Notes under the pieces: generated by a model
What the model was told of the DNA's origin: nothing
What the model saw: the letters and a program-made list of their open reading frames with translations, nothing else
The model's database searches: none
NCBI RefSeq assembly: GCF_016107305.1
Contig: NZ_RCVR01000003.1
Span: 186,001-250,000, forward strand
Reading direction: 5' to 3'
From: Roseomonas sp. KE2513
GTDB lineage: Bacteria > Pseudomonadota > Alphaproteobacteria > Acetobacterales > Acetobacteraceae
DNA: 64,000 bases
Made by a program: the position numbers and the translations under genes
Part shown: one piece after another, positions 8,683 through 16,659 of the stretch
Layout of the letters: each line of letters starts with the position of its first letter
Numbering within the stretch: position 1 is the first letter of the stretch

Positions 8683-9403
8683 GACCGAACCCCTGCCTGC
8701 CCCCGATGCCGAAGCCATTGCCGCGAACCTTGCCCGCATCAAGGCGCGGATCGCGGCCGCCTGCGAGGGGGCGGGGCGCGATGCTTCCGCGGTGACGCTG
8801 GTGGCCGTCTCCAAGACCCATCCGGCGGCGGCGGTGGAGGCGGCACTGGCGGCGGGGCAGCTGAGCTTCGGGGAGAACCGGGTGCAGGAGGCGGCGGGGA
8901 AGTTTCCGGGCCTGCGCGCCGCGCATCCTGACATGCGGCTGCACCTGATCGGCGGCTTGCAGACGAACAAGGCGCGGGACGCCGTGCGGGTGGCGGACGT
9001 GATCGAGAGTCTCGATCGTCCGCGGCTCGCGGAGGCGATCGCGGAGGCCATCCGGCGGGAGGGCCGGGCGCCGGAGCTGCTGGTGCAGGTGAATACCGGG
9101 GCGGAGCCGCAGAAGTCGGGCGTGGCGCGGCAGGAGGCCTCGGCCTTCCTGCGCGCCTGCCGCGGGGCGCATGGGCTCGTCGTCTCGGGCGCCATGTGCA
9201 TCCCGCCGGAGGGCGAGGACCCGGTGCCACATTTCCGCTGGCTGGCCGCCTTCGCAGCCGATGAGGGGCTGGCCGTGCTGTCGATGGGGATGAGCGGGGA
9301 CTTCGAGGCGGCGGTCGCCTGCGGCGCCACGCAGGTGAGGGTGGGCAGCGCCATCTTCGGGGCGAGGCCGTATCCGGCAGGGGCAGAGCCGCGCCGGGCA
9401 TGA
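8681..9403 (+). CDS. yggS: YggS/PipY family pyridoxal-phosphate homeostasis protein
   Basis: 240 residues. Single-domain alanine-racemase-like PLP barrel. VTLVAVSKTHP contains the Lys that binds PLP, and LSFGENRVQEAAGKFP, LHLIGGLQTNKARD, VQVNTGAEPQKSG and LSMGMSGDFEAAVACG follow in family order. It buffers free PLP and has no known catalytic turnover. The ATG at 8681 overlaps the divergent thiE start. Its stop overlaps the methyltransferase start by ATGA, so the two are translationally coupled. Confidence 0.93.
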   Translation: MTEPLPAPDAEAIAANLARIKARIAAACEGAGRDASAVTLVAVSKTHPAAAVEAALAAGQLSFGENRVQEAAGKFPGLRAAHPDMRLHLIGGLQTNKARDAVRVADVIESLDRPRLAEAIAEAIRREGRAPELLVQVNTGAEPQKSGVARQEASAFLRACRGAHGLVVSGAMCIPPEGEDPVPHFRWLAAFAADEGLAVLSMGMSGDFEAAVACGATQVRVGSAIFGARPYPAGAEPRRA

Positions 9404-10002
9404 GCGACGCGGCGGCCTGGGACGCGCGCTACGCCGGCGGCGTCTTCGCCTTTGGGGAGTCGCCGAACCGGCATCTGGCCGCGCAGGACTGGCGGCTGCG
9501 GGCGGGGATGCGGGCGCTGGCGCTGGGCGACGGTGAGGGGCGGAACGGAGTCTGGCTGGCCGGGCAGGGGCTGGAGGTGACCTCGGTAGACTGGTCGGCC
9601 GCGGGGCTGGCCAAAGCCGACGCGCTGGCCGAGGCGCGCGGGGTGGGGCTGCGGACAGTGGTGGCGGACCTCGTGGGCTGGGAATGGCCTGTCGGCGCCT
9701 TCGATCTCGTCGCCTGGATCTTCATGCACCTGCCCCCGGAGGACCGGGCGGTCGTGGCGGCCGGAGCTGTGGCCGCGCTGGCGCCGGGCGGGCTGCTGGT
9801 GCTGGAGGGCTTCACCCCCGCGCAGGAGGGGCGGCGCTCCGGCGGGCCGCGCGATCCCTCGCTGCTCTGGTCGGCCACGCTGGTGCGGGAGCACTTCGCG
9901 GGGCTGGAGGTGCTCGAATGCCTCGAGGGCACCGTGATGCTGGACGAGGGGCCGAAGCACCAGGGGCCCGCCGAGGTCGTGCGGGCCGTGTTGCGGAAGT
10001 AG
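9400..10002 (+). CDS. Class I SAM-dependent methyltransferase (TehB-like)
   Basis: 200 residues. The AdoMet motif I is ALALGDGEGRNGVWLAGQG, with the acidic motif II at VTSVDWS and motif IV at FDLVAWIFMHLPP. The arrangement resembles the TehB / methyltransferase-25 proteins, whose substrates are mostly unknown. Starts inside the yggS stop codon (ATGA). Converges on the YddG-like exporter with only 7 bp between stops. Confidence 0.8.
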   Translation: MSDAAAWDARYAGGVFAFGESPNRHLAAQDWRLRAGMRALALGDGEGRNGVWLAGQGLEVTSVDWSAAGLAKADALAEARGVGLRTVVADLVGWEWPVGAFDLVAWIFMHLPPEDRAVVAAGAVAALAPGGLLVLEGFTPAQEGRRSGGPRDPSLLWSATLVREHFAGLEVLECLEGTVMLDEGPKHQGPAEVVRAVLRK

Positions 10003-10009
10003 CGCCAGT

Positions 10010-10864
10010 TCAGGCTGCCGCCTCTCTCCGCGCGGAGGCCGCCAGCCAGCCGCCGCCGACGACGAGTGCCGCCGCGACAAGGACGCGCGGTCCGGCCTGC
10101 CCCTCCCCCGCGAGGAGAAGAAGGAGGGTGGAGGCGACCGGCACCGCATAGGCCAGGGTGCCGAGGAGGCGCGGATCGCCCCGCTTCATGCCGATATCCC
10201 AGAGAAAGAAGGCGGCACCGACCGGGCCGAGGCCGAGGAGGAGGGCGGCGGTCCATTCGCGCGGGCTGGGGATGACCGTGGTTTCGAAGAGGAGGTGGGC
10301 GAGGGCGGCGAGCGCTGCCGAGCCGAGGCAGAAGCCGGCGACCGCCTCTGTCGGCACGCCTGAGAGGCGGCGCGCGGTGACGGAGTAAAGCGCCCAGACG
10401 AGGGCTGCCGCCGCCGCGCAGAGAAAGCCGGGAATGGCCCCCGGCGGGAAGGCGGCGCCCGGGCCGACGACGAGGGCGCAGCCCACGAAGCCGAGCGCGA
10501 CGCCCGCGAGGCGGCGGGGGCCGAGATGGAGCCCAAGGATCGGGGCTGAGAGAAGGACGATCAGCAGCGGCCAGAGATAGTTGATGAGGCTCGCCTCCAC
10601 CGGCGGCGCCCAGGCGAGGGCGGCGAAATAGAGGGCGTGATAGCCGAAGAGGCCGCCCACCCCGTGCGCCCAGGCGACGGGCGGCTGGCGCAGGGCGGCG
10701 AGTTGACCGCGGGCCGCGAGCCAGGCGGTGGCGAGGAGCCCGGCGGCAGCGAAGGCCATGGCCGTGACCTGCAGCGGCGGCAGCCCGGCCGCTCCGCGCG
10801 CGAGAAGGGCGAGGAAGGCCCAGAGGGCGAGCGCGCCGATGCCCGAGGCGGTCGCGCGGCTCAC
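10010..10864 (-). CDS. EamA/DMT-family exporter, YddG-like
   Basis: 284 residues with about ten hydrophobic segments in two five-helix repeats, the drug/metabolite transporter fold. VEASLINYLWPLLIVLLSA is the hallmark stretch of YddG-type members, which export aromatic amino acids or related compounds. A second repeat begins near IPGFLCAAAAALVWALYSVT. Substrate is inferred from family only. Divergent from the holin-like gene with about 93 bp between starts. Confidence 0.85.
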   Translation of the reverse strand: MSRATASGIGALALWAFLALLARGAAGLPPLQVTAMAFAAAGLLATAWLAARGQLAALRQPPVAWAHGVGGLFGYHALYFAALAWAPPVEASLINYLWPLLIVLLSAPILGLHLGPRRLAGVALGFVGCALVVGPGAAFPPGAIPGFLCAAAAALVWALYSVTARRLSGVPTEAVAGFCLGSAALAALAHLLFETTVIPSPREWTAALLLGLGPVGAAFFLWDIGMKRGDPRLLGTLAYAVPVASTLLLLLAGEGQAGPRVLVAAALVVGGGWLAASARREAAA

Positions 10865-10957
10865 GCCGCTGCCCCGGCAACCGGGCGGCGGAGGGCGCGT
10901 TGCCCCAGCATCGGGCCGGAAAGTTCCGGCGCTGCCCTGGGCGAGGAGTTGGACACG

Positions 10958-11317
10958 GTGGGATTCCTGATCAGAACGGTCATCACGGCCGTTGCCTTTT
11001 ACATTGCCGCGAATGTCGTCACAGGGCTGTGGTTCTCCAGCCTGACGACCCTGATCATCGCGGCGGTGATCTTTGGCGTCGTGAACGCGGTGATCCGGCC
11101 GATCGTGGCCACGCTCTCGCTGCCGCTGACGGTACTGACGCTCGGACTATTCACACTGGTGGTGAACGCCTTGATGCTCGGCATCACGGCGCTGGTGATG
11201 CCGGGGATGCGGATCACGAACTTCTCGGCCGCCTTCTTCGGCGCGATCATCATTTGGCTGGTGTCCTGGATCGCCAACAAGTTCGTGGGCGACCGCGGCA
11301 CGGCGGCGGCACGGTGA
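10958..11317 (+). CDS. Phage-holin-family (superfamily IV, YvlD-like) membrane protein
   Basis: 119 residues from GTG 10958, preceded by GAGGAG. Four transmembrane segments; FGVVNAVIRPIVATLSLPLT is the signature of the Phage_holin_4_2/YvlD family. Despite the name these are chromosomal inner-membrane proteins of unknown function, and nothing phage-like surrounds it. The longer upstream frame has no hydrophobic or conserved content. Confidence 0.88.
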   Translation: MGFLIRTVITAVAFYIAANVVTGLWFSSLTTLIIAAVIFGVVNAVIRPIVATLSLPLTVLTLGLFTLVVNALMLGITALVMPGMRITNFSAAFFGAIIIWLVSWIANKFVGDRGTAAAR

Positions 11318-11436
11318 CCGCGGCGGTCATCGCGGCGGTGGCCATTGCCGCGGCGGCCGCTGCAGCGGTGGCTGCCGTGAGCGGGCCGGCGCCGCGGCCC
11401 GTGCCGGTCCGGGCGCGGGGTGCGCGTCGCCGGTGA
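11314..11436 (+). CDS. Possible 40-residue small membrane protein
   Basis: GTG overlaps the TGA of the holin-like gene (GTGA) in a new frame. The product is an Ala/Val-rich hydrophobic helix (AAVIAAVAIAAAAAAAVAAV) followed by a basic tail (RPVPVRARGARRR), like a small single-pass protein. The overlap suggests coupling, but high-GC DNA easily gives Ala-rich frames and no family is recognised. Confidence 0.3.
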   Translation: MTAAVIAAVAIAAAAAAAVAAVSGPAPRPVPVRARGARRR

Positions 11437-11445
11437 AATCGCGGC

Positions 11446-11526
11446 GGCGTCCCCAGGGGACGCCGGCCGGGTGAGGGATGATGGCCCGCTAGGCCCTGGC
11501 GAGAGCCGGGGCCCTGCGGGCTTTTT
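11446..11526 (+). terminator. Double hairpin ending in an intrinsic terminator
   Basis: A perfect 9-bp hairpin (GGCGTCCCC with its complement, 11446-11464) is followed by a long stem at 11485-11520: CCCGC, a 2-bp mismatch, then GGCCCTGGC pairing around GAGA, with TTTTT at 11522-11526. This terminates the holin-like operon. The two stacked stems might also be the 3' end of a small RNA. The rest of the 305-bp gap to the outer-membrane factor gene holds repeat copy 2. Confidence 0.8.
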
Positions 11527-11637
11527 CATGGCCCGTCACCTTCCCACGGCTGCGGGTTGACCTCGTTGCCCCATCTGAAAGTGCGCTGCTTCGAGGCGAT
11601 GATGCGAGGTGCAGCGGCCACCTCGTATTGCCAATTC

Positions 11638-11705
11638 GCAGAAGAAGATGATGGTGAGGGGTCCGGGGAGAGGAAGAATTTCTTCCCCCTTTCCCCCGGG
11701 GTCGC
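11638..11705 (+). repeat. Dispersed element, copy 2 (module H only, degenerate)
   Basis: GAAGATGATGGTGAGG and the left H arm (CCGGGGAGAGGAAG) match the consensus, while the right arm is decayed (11663-11699). Upstream, a scrambled GAGGCGATGATGCGAGG may be a relic of module G. It lies between the convergent holin-like gene and the outer-membrane factor, after the terminator at 11526. Confidence 0.7.
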
Positions 11706-11741
11706 CAGCGCCGGCAGGTCAGGATCAGGGCCACGCGACCA

Positions 11742-13316
11742 TCAGGGCCGCACGAACGGCAGCGGCGTGCGGGATGGTGCCGCGGCCTCCGCCATGGCCG
11801 CCCAGTCCCCCTGCGACCAGCCGCCGCCGAGCGCCTTGTAGAGCGAGACGACGTCGTTGGTGACCGACAAGGTCGCCCGGATTTCCTGCTGCTGCGCCGC
11901 AACGAGGGAGCGCTGGGCGTCCAGCACCTCGATGAAGCTGCCGAGGCCGTTGTCGTAGCGGTCCCGCGCGAGGGCGAGGACGGTGCGGGTGGAGGCGACA
12001 GTCTGCCGCAGCTTGTCGCGCTGGGCCTGGTCGGTGCGGTAGGCGACGAGGGAGTCCTCGACCTCGCCGAGGGCGTTCAGCACGGCGGCGCGGTAGGCGA
12101 GCGCCGCCTCGACCTGCTGGGAGCGGGCGAGGGTGAGGTTCGCGGTCAGGCGCCCGCCCTGGAAGATCGGGACGGAGATGGTGGGGCCGGCCGAGTAGAA
12201 GTGGTTCGCCCAGCTGCTCAGCGCGCTGATCTCCACGCCGCGCAGGCCGAGATTCCCGGTGAGCGAGACGGAGGGATAGAACTGCGCGATGGCGACGCCG
12301 ACGCCGGCGGTGGCCGCGTGCAGCGTGGCCTCGGCGCGGCGGATGTCGGGACGGCGGCGCGCCAGTTCCGAGGGGACGCCGACGGGCAGGCGGGGCGGGG
12401 CGGGCGGGATCGGGCGGGCCGGGCCGAGCTCGTCGTCCAGCAGGCCGGGCGGGCGGCCCATGAGCACGGCGAGGCGGTTCATCGCCTGCTGCGCCTGGGC
12501 GGTGAAGGGCTGGAGCTGGGCCTCGTAGCTGGTGAGCTGGGCACGCTGGTTCTCGACGTCGATCTGGGGCGAGAGGCCGTCGCGCTGGCGACGCTGGGTG
12601 AGGCTGAGCAGGCTCCGGGCGGCGGTGATGTTCGCCTCCTGCGCGCGGGCGAGGGCCTGGGCGCCGCGCAGCCCCGCATAGGTCTGCACGACATCGCCGA
12701 TGAGGGTAACGAGGGCGTCGTTGCTGCTCTCGATCGCCGCCTCGGTCTGGGCGTTCGCCTGTTCCTCGCTCCGGCGGATGCGGCCGAAGAGGTCCAGCTC
12801 CCAGGCCGCGTCGAAGCCGGCCTGGAAGAGATTGACCGGCCGTGTCGCGGCGTTGAGGCCGTTGGAGAGGGCATCGGCCGCGCGGTTGGAGAGGCCGGGG
12901 CTCGCGTCGTCGAGCGTCGTGTTACCGCGCAGGCCGCGGGCGGCGTCGAAGGCGCCGCGGGACTGGAGGATGCCGCGCAGGCCGAGCTGCTGGCGCGTGT
13001 AGCTGCCGCTGCCGCCGATGGTGGGTAGGCCCGCGGCGCGCGCGGCCGCCTCGCCCTGGCGAGCCTGGACCACGCGCTGCACCGCCTGCTGGAGGGTGAG
13101 ATTGCCGGTGACGGTGCGCTCGACGAGGCTCTCGAGCACGGGGTCGTGGAACTCGGACCACCAGCGGGGGTCGGGGCGCGACTCCATGGTCACGTCGCGC
13201 GCGCGGAGTGCTTGATTGTAAGCGTCGAGCCGGGTGGATTCTGGCGTCTCGAAGTTCGGGCCGAGGGTGCAGGCGCCGAGCGCGCCGGCGAGAAGGAGCG
13301 GGAGGAGGGCGCGCAT
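11742..13316 (-). CDS. Outer-membrane factor, NodT/OprM family
   Basis: 524 residues. Lipoprotein signal MRALLPLLLAGALGACTLGP with Cys in LGAC, then two outer-membrane-efflux repeats (about 60-280 and 300-490) rich in alpha-helical heptads, including VPSELARRRPDIRRAEATLH and FYPSVSLTGNLGLRG. It forms the trimeric exit duct of a tripartite efflux pump. Its start lies 2 bp past the emrB stop, so emrA-emrB-OMF is one operon and the pump is self-contained. Confidence 0.93.
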   Translation of the reverse strand: MRALLPLLLAGALGACTLGPNFETPESTRLDAYNQALRARDVTMESRPDPRWWSEFHDPVLESLVERTVTGNLTLQQAVQRVVQARQGEAAARAAGLPTIGGSGSYTRQQLGLRGILQSRGAFDAARGLRGNTTLDDASPGLSNRAADALSNGLNAATRPVNLFQAGFDAAWELDLFGRIRRSEEQANAQTEAAIESSNDALVTLIGDVVQTYAGLRGAQALARAQEANITAARSLLSLTQRRQRDGLSPQIDVENQRAQLTSYEAQLQPFTAQAQQAMNRLAVLMGRPPGLLDDELGPARPIPPAPPRLPVGVPSELARRRPDIRRAEATLHAATAGVGVAIAQFYPSVSLTGNLGLRGVEISALSSWANHFYSAGPTISVPIFQGGRLTANLTLARSQQVEAALAYRAAVLNALGEVEDSLVAYRTDQAQRDKLRQTVASTRTVLALARDRYDNGLGSFIEVLDAQRSLVAAQQQEIRATLSVTNDVVSLYKALGGGWSQGDWAAMAEAAAPSRTPLPFVRP

Positions 13317-13318
13317 GG

Positions 13319-14890
13319 TCAGTGTCCGCCGCCCCCGCCCTGGACCTTCACGCCCGAGAACATCAGGCCGAGCGGCACGATGAGCAGCGCGATGCCGGCG
13401 ACGATGAGGAAGGCGTCGGAATAGGCGAGGACCGCGACCTGATCGCGCAGCATCCGCTGCATCTGCCCCGTGGCCAGCTCGGCCGCCTGGGAGGCGGAGT
13501 AGCCGTAGTCGATCAGCGCCTGCCGGATCTGCTGGAGCGTCGTGTTGAAGGGTTCGTAGAGGGGCGTCATGTGTTCCGAGAGCTGGCTCGTGCGGATCTG
13601 CTGGTGGTTGGCGACGACGGCGGTGGAGACGGAGATGCCGATCGAGCCCGCGACGTTGCGGATCATGGTGAAGAGGGCTGTCGCGTCACCGTTCAGCTCC
13701 CGCGGCAGGGTGGCGTAGGAGATCGTGCTGATGGGCACGAAGAGGAAGGCGAGGCCGACCGTCTGCGCCGCGCGCATGAGGGCGAGCTCCGTGTAGTCGA
13801 TGTACGGCGTGATGCCGCGGGAGTAGAGCAGCGCGCCGCTGAGGAGCAGGCCGCCAAGTGCCACGATGTATTTCGCGGGGACGATGCCCAGCAGGCGCCC
13901 GGTGAGCGGGATCAGCAGGAGCAGCACGCCCGCGCCGGGCGCGAGGATGAGGCCGGACCAGAAGGCGTCGTAGCCGAGCTGCTGCTGGGCGAGCTGCGGG
14001 ATGAGCACGGCCGATCCGTAGAGCACGAAGCCCATCAGCCCGATCGCGAGGCAGCCGAGCGCGAAGTTACGATCGGCGAAGACGCGCAGGTTGACGATGG
14101 GGTTCTTCGCGTAGAGCAGCCAGGCGATGCCGCCGATATAGCCGAAGGCCGAGATGAGGGCCGCGTTGCGGATGAAGGCGGAGGAGAGCCAGTCGTAATT
14201 CTCGCCGCGGTCCAGCGCCAGCTCCATCCCGGCGAGCGCGAGCACGATGAAGCCGAGCCCGATGTAGTCGAAGCGGATCGGGCGCTTCGATTCCTCCTCG
14301 ACCCAGGGCGGGTCCTCGACCACCTGCAGCACGCCGAAGACGGTGGCCGCGCCGATGGGCACGTTGATGAGGAAGATCCAGTGCCACGAGTAGGTGTCGG
14401 TGAGATAGCCGCCCGCAACGGGGCCAAGGATCGGGGCCACGACGGTCGCGACGGCGGTGACGGAGAAGGCGGTGCCGCGCTTCTCCGGCGGGAAGGTGTC
14501 GAGGATGATGGCCTGCTGCGTCGGCTGCAGCCCGCCGCCGAAGAAGCCCTGCAGCGCACGGAAGAGCAGCAGGTGCCAGAACTCAATTGCCATGCCGCAG
14601 CCCAGCGAGGCGAGGGTGAAGACCGAGATGCAGATGAGGAAGTAGCGGCGCCGCCCGATCATGCGGCTGAGCGAGCCGGAGATGGTCAGCACGATGCCGT
14701 TGGCGACGAGATAGGTGGTCAGCGCCCAGGTGCTCTCGTCGTTAGAGACCGAGAGGCTGCCGGCGATATGGGGGAGCGAGACGTTGACGATGGTGGTGTC
14801 CAGCACCTCCATGAAGGCCGCCAGCGTCACGACGAGGGTTATGACCCAGGGATTGGCGCGGGGCTTCCAGCCAGCCTCCGCGCCGCTCAT
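13319..14890 (-). CDS. emrB: EmrB/QacA (DHA2) multidrug MFS transporter
   Basis: 523 residues, 14 transmembrane segments. The DHA2 signature FMEVLDTTIVNVSLPHIAGS lies in helix 1, RMIGRRRYFLICISVF covers motif A, and LGPVAGGYLTDTYSWHWIFL covers motif C and the following loop. It extrudes hydrophobic drugs by proton antiport, handing them to the HlyD-type adaptor and the OMF. The start overlaps the emrA stop by ATGA. Confidence 0.94.
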   Translation of the reverse strand: MSGAEAGWKPRANPWVITLVVTLAAFMEVLDTTIVNVSLPHIAGSLSVSNDESTWALTTYLVANGIVLTISGSLSRMIGRRRYFLICISVFTLASLGCGMAIEFWHLLLFRALQGFFGGGLQPTQQAIILDTFPPEKRGTAFSVTAVATVVAPILGPVAGGYLTDTYSWHWIFLINVPIGAATVFGVLQVVEDPPWVEEESKRPIRFDYIGLGFIVLALAGMELALDRGENYDWLSSAFIRNAALISAFGYIGGIAWLLYAKNPIVNLRVFADRNFALGCLAIGLMGFVLYGSAVLIPQLAQQQLGYDAFWSGLILAPGAGVLLLLIPLTGRLLGIVPAKYIVALGGLLLSGALLYSRGITPYIDYTELALMRAAQTVGLAFLFVPISTISYATLPRELNGDATALFTMIRNVAGSIGISVSTAVVANHQQIRTSQLSEHMTPLYEPFNTTLQQIRQALIDYGYSASQAAELATGQMQRMLRDQVAVLAYSDAFLIVAGIALLIVPLGLMFSGVKVQGGGGGH

Positions 14891-16128
14891 TCGACGTTGA
14901 CCGTCGGCACCACGGAAAGGCCGAGGGGGAGCGGCCGGTCGGCGGGCACGCCGTTGTCGATGACGATCTTCACGGGCACGCGGCGGACGATCTTCACGAA
15001 GTTGCCCGTCGCGTTCTCGGCGGGGAAGGCGCTGAAGCGGGCGCCGCTGCCCATCTGCACGCTGTCGATATGGCCGTGGATCTTCATGTCCGGGAAGGCA
15101 TCGATGCGGATGTCCACGGGCTGGTTCGGCCGCATGCGCGCGAGCTGGTTCTCCTTGAAGTTGGCGGCGATCCAGACCTCGGGGGTGACGAGGTTCATCA
15201 CGGTGGTGCCGGGCTGGAGCAGCGCGCCGCGCTCCACGTTGCGGCGGGTGACGCGGCCGTCCTGCGGCGCGCGGATCTCGGTGTAGGAAAGGTTGAGTTC
15301 GGCCGCCGCGAGCTGCGCCTCGGCCTGGGTGACGGTGGCGCGGCGCTGCTCGACCGTTGCCTGGGCAAGGTCGATCGTCTGCTGCGTGACGGAGGCGACC
15401 TGCACCTCCGCCTCCGCCTGGGCGACGGCGGCGGTGCGCACGCGAAGCGCTGCAGTCGCGGTGTCGATGTTCGACTGGGTGGTGGCGCGGGGATCGACCG
15501 AGCGCTGGCGGCGCTCGTCCGCGCGCGCCTGCTCCTGGCTGGCCTGGGCGGAGGCGCGCTGGGCCTCGGCCTGGGCGAGTTGCGCCGGCGCGCGCACACG
15601 GGCGACCTCCAGGTCGATCTCGGCCGCGCGGAGCTGCGTGCGGGCGAGCGCGAGTTGGGCGCGCGCCTGGTCGCGCTGCACGGTGTAGTCGCGCGCGTCG
15701 ATCCGCAGCAGCAGGTCGCCCGCCTTCACGGGCTGGTTGTCATCCACCGCGAGTTCCGTGACGTAGCCGCCGACGCGCGGCGCGATGGTGACCGCGCGGC
15801 CCTCGGTATAGGCGTCATCGGTGGATTCGAGGTCCCGATGGCTCCACCAGTACCAGCCGCCGCCGATGGCCGCGAGGAGGAGGACGGCGGCGCCGATGAT
15901 CAGCGGCCAGCGCTTGCGGCCCTTGCCGTCGCCGTCCGCCTTCTTGCCTGTCTTGTCGTCGGCCTCCTTCGCGGAACCCTTCGCCGGTTCTTTGTCAGAG
16001 TCCGCGCGCGCCCGCTCGTCGTTCTCGCGGCGGTCCTTCGCGTCGGGGCTCCCCGGCGACGTGCTGCGGTTCTCCCGTTCCAGGGTCAGCAGATCGCGGC
16101 TTCTCGCCATCCGGTCACCGTCCGCCAT
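14887..16128 (-). CDS. emrA: EmrA-type periplasmic adaptor (HlyD family)
   Basis: 413 residues. Residues 1-73 are unusually long and charged (Lys/Asp/Glu/Arg), then one membrane helix (WPLIIGAAVLLLAAIGGGWYWW, 74-95), then the biotinyl-lipoyl half (TDDAYTEGRAVTIAPRVGG), a long coiled-coil hairpin (about 165-285) and the second half (LNLSYTEIRAPQDGRVTRRN). The charged cytoplasmic tail is much longer than in EmrA of enterics; its role is unknown. A second ATG at 16110 is possible. First gene of the efflux operon. Confidence 0.92.
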   Translation of the reverse strand: MADGDRMARSRDLLTLERENRSTSPGSPDAKDRRENDERARADSDKEPAKGSAKEADDKTGKKADGDGKGRKRWPLIIGAAVLLLAAIGGGWYWWSHRDLESTDDAYTEGRAVTIAPRVGGYVTELAVDDNQPVKAGDLLLRIDARDYTVQRDQARAQLALARTQLRAAEIDLEVARVRAPAQLAQAEAQRASAQASQEQARADERRQRSVDPRATTQSNIDTATAALRVRTAAVAQAEAEVQVASVTQQTIDLAQATVEQRRATVTQAEAQLAAAELNLSYTEIRAPQDGRVTRRNVERGALLQPGTTVMNLVTPEVWIAANFKENQLARMRPNQPVDIRIDAFPDMKIHGHIDSVQMGSGARFSAFPAENATGNFVKIVRRVPVKIVIDNGVPADRPLPLGLSVVPTVNVE

Positions 16129-16395
16129 GCCGCCCCCATAGGCCCGGTTCGCGGCGGGCAGCCGATGAATTCAGATGAAGCATGCCCGGCGATGTATTCA
16201 GCGCTGGCGCGATCACCATGCTGCAACTGCTCACGTGGAGGAGAATACACGTGGGCGGCGGCGAATAACCCGGAGTTGATCGATGTGGGCAGGGGAGTGA
16301 CGGGCGTGTGCCACGATCACCCCGATGGATCGGGTGGCCTGCGCGGAACTATGCCGTGTTGCGGGAGACCTGACCGCGACGGTGCTGATTGCCCC
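16129..16395. other. emrA upstream region
   Basis: Non-coding. Contains the paired CACGTGG motifs at 16232-16254 and presumably the emrA promoter. No gene seen. The remainder of this 531-bp gap (16396-16659) is repeat copy 3 and the TTT receptor trailer. Confidence 0.5.
16232..16254. promoter_or_regulatory. Paired CACGTGG motif upstream of emrA
   Basis: CACGTGG occurs at 16232-16238 and again at 16248-16254, 16 bp apart, about 100 bp before the emrA start. Each contains the palindrome CACGTG. It could be a regulator site for the efflux operon, but no regulator gene adjoins it. Confidence 0.3.
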
Positions 16396-16618
16396 GGAGA
16401 GGGCGCTGCCCTCTCTGGACCTCACCTGCCAGGGGCCTGAGGCCCTTGGATCCCCATCTGGCTATCGCGGAACCTTTCTGAAAATGCAGTCGCCTCGGGT
16501 CCACGACCCGAGGCGCACCGGCCGTTCAGAGGTTCCAACTCGAAGAAAAAGGTGATGGGTCGGAGGCACTGCCTCCGACGGGTCCGGGGAGAGGAAGAAT
16601 TCCTGCTTTCTCTCCCCG
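16396..16618 (+). repeat. Dispersed element, copy 3 (with extra hairpin)
   Basis: D (16397-16415), F (16432-16445), perfect G (16492-16514) and H (16584-16618); E is missing. The usual GATGATGGTGAGG linker before H is replaced by an extra hairpin, GTCGGAGGC-ACT-GCCTCCGAC (16559-16579). It lies between two minus-strand genes, after the TTT receptor and before emrA, and so is one of three copies not in a convergent junction. Confidence 0.8.
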
Positions 16619-16659
16619 AATTATCAGCGCCACCACAGCAGGACAGATCCCTAACAGGA

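Noticed and set aside
8077-10149. A 690-residue minus-strand frame containing thiE
   Set aside because: Only the last 200 residues resemble a family; the rest is antisense to yggS and the methyltransferase.
10958-11317. Phage origin for the holin-family gene
   Set aside because: This family is widespread in chromosomes and nothing phage-like is nearby.
13208-15286. A 692-residue frame antisense to the efflux operon
   Set aside because: No motif, low complexity, fully overlaps emrB/emrA genes with strong family motifs.
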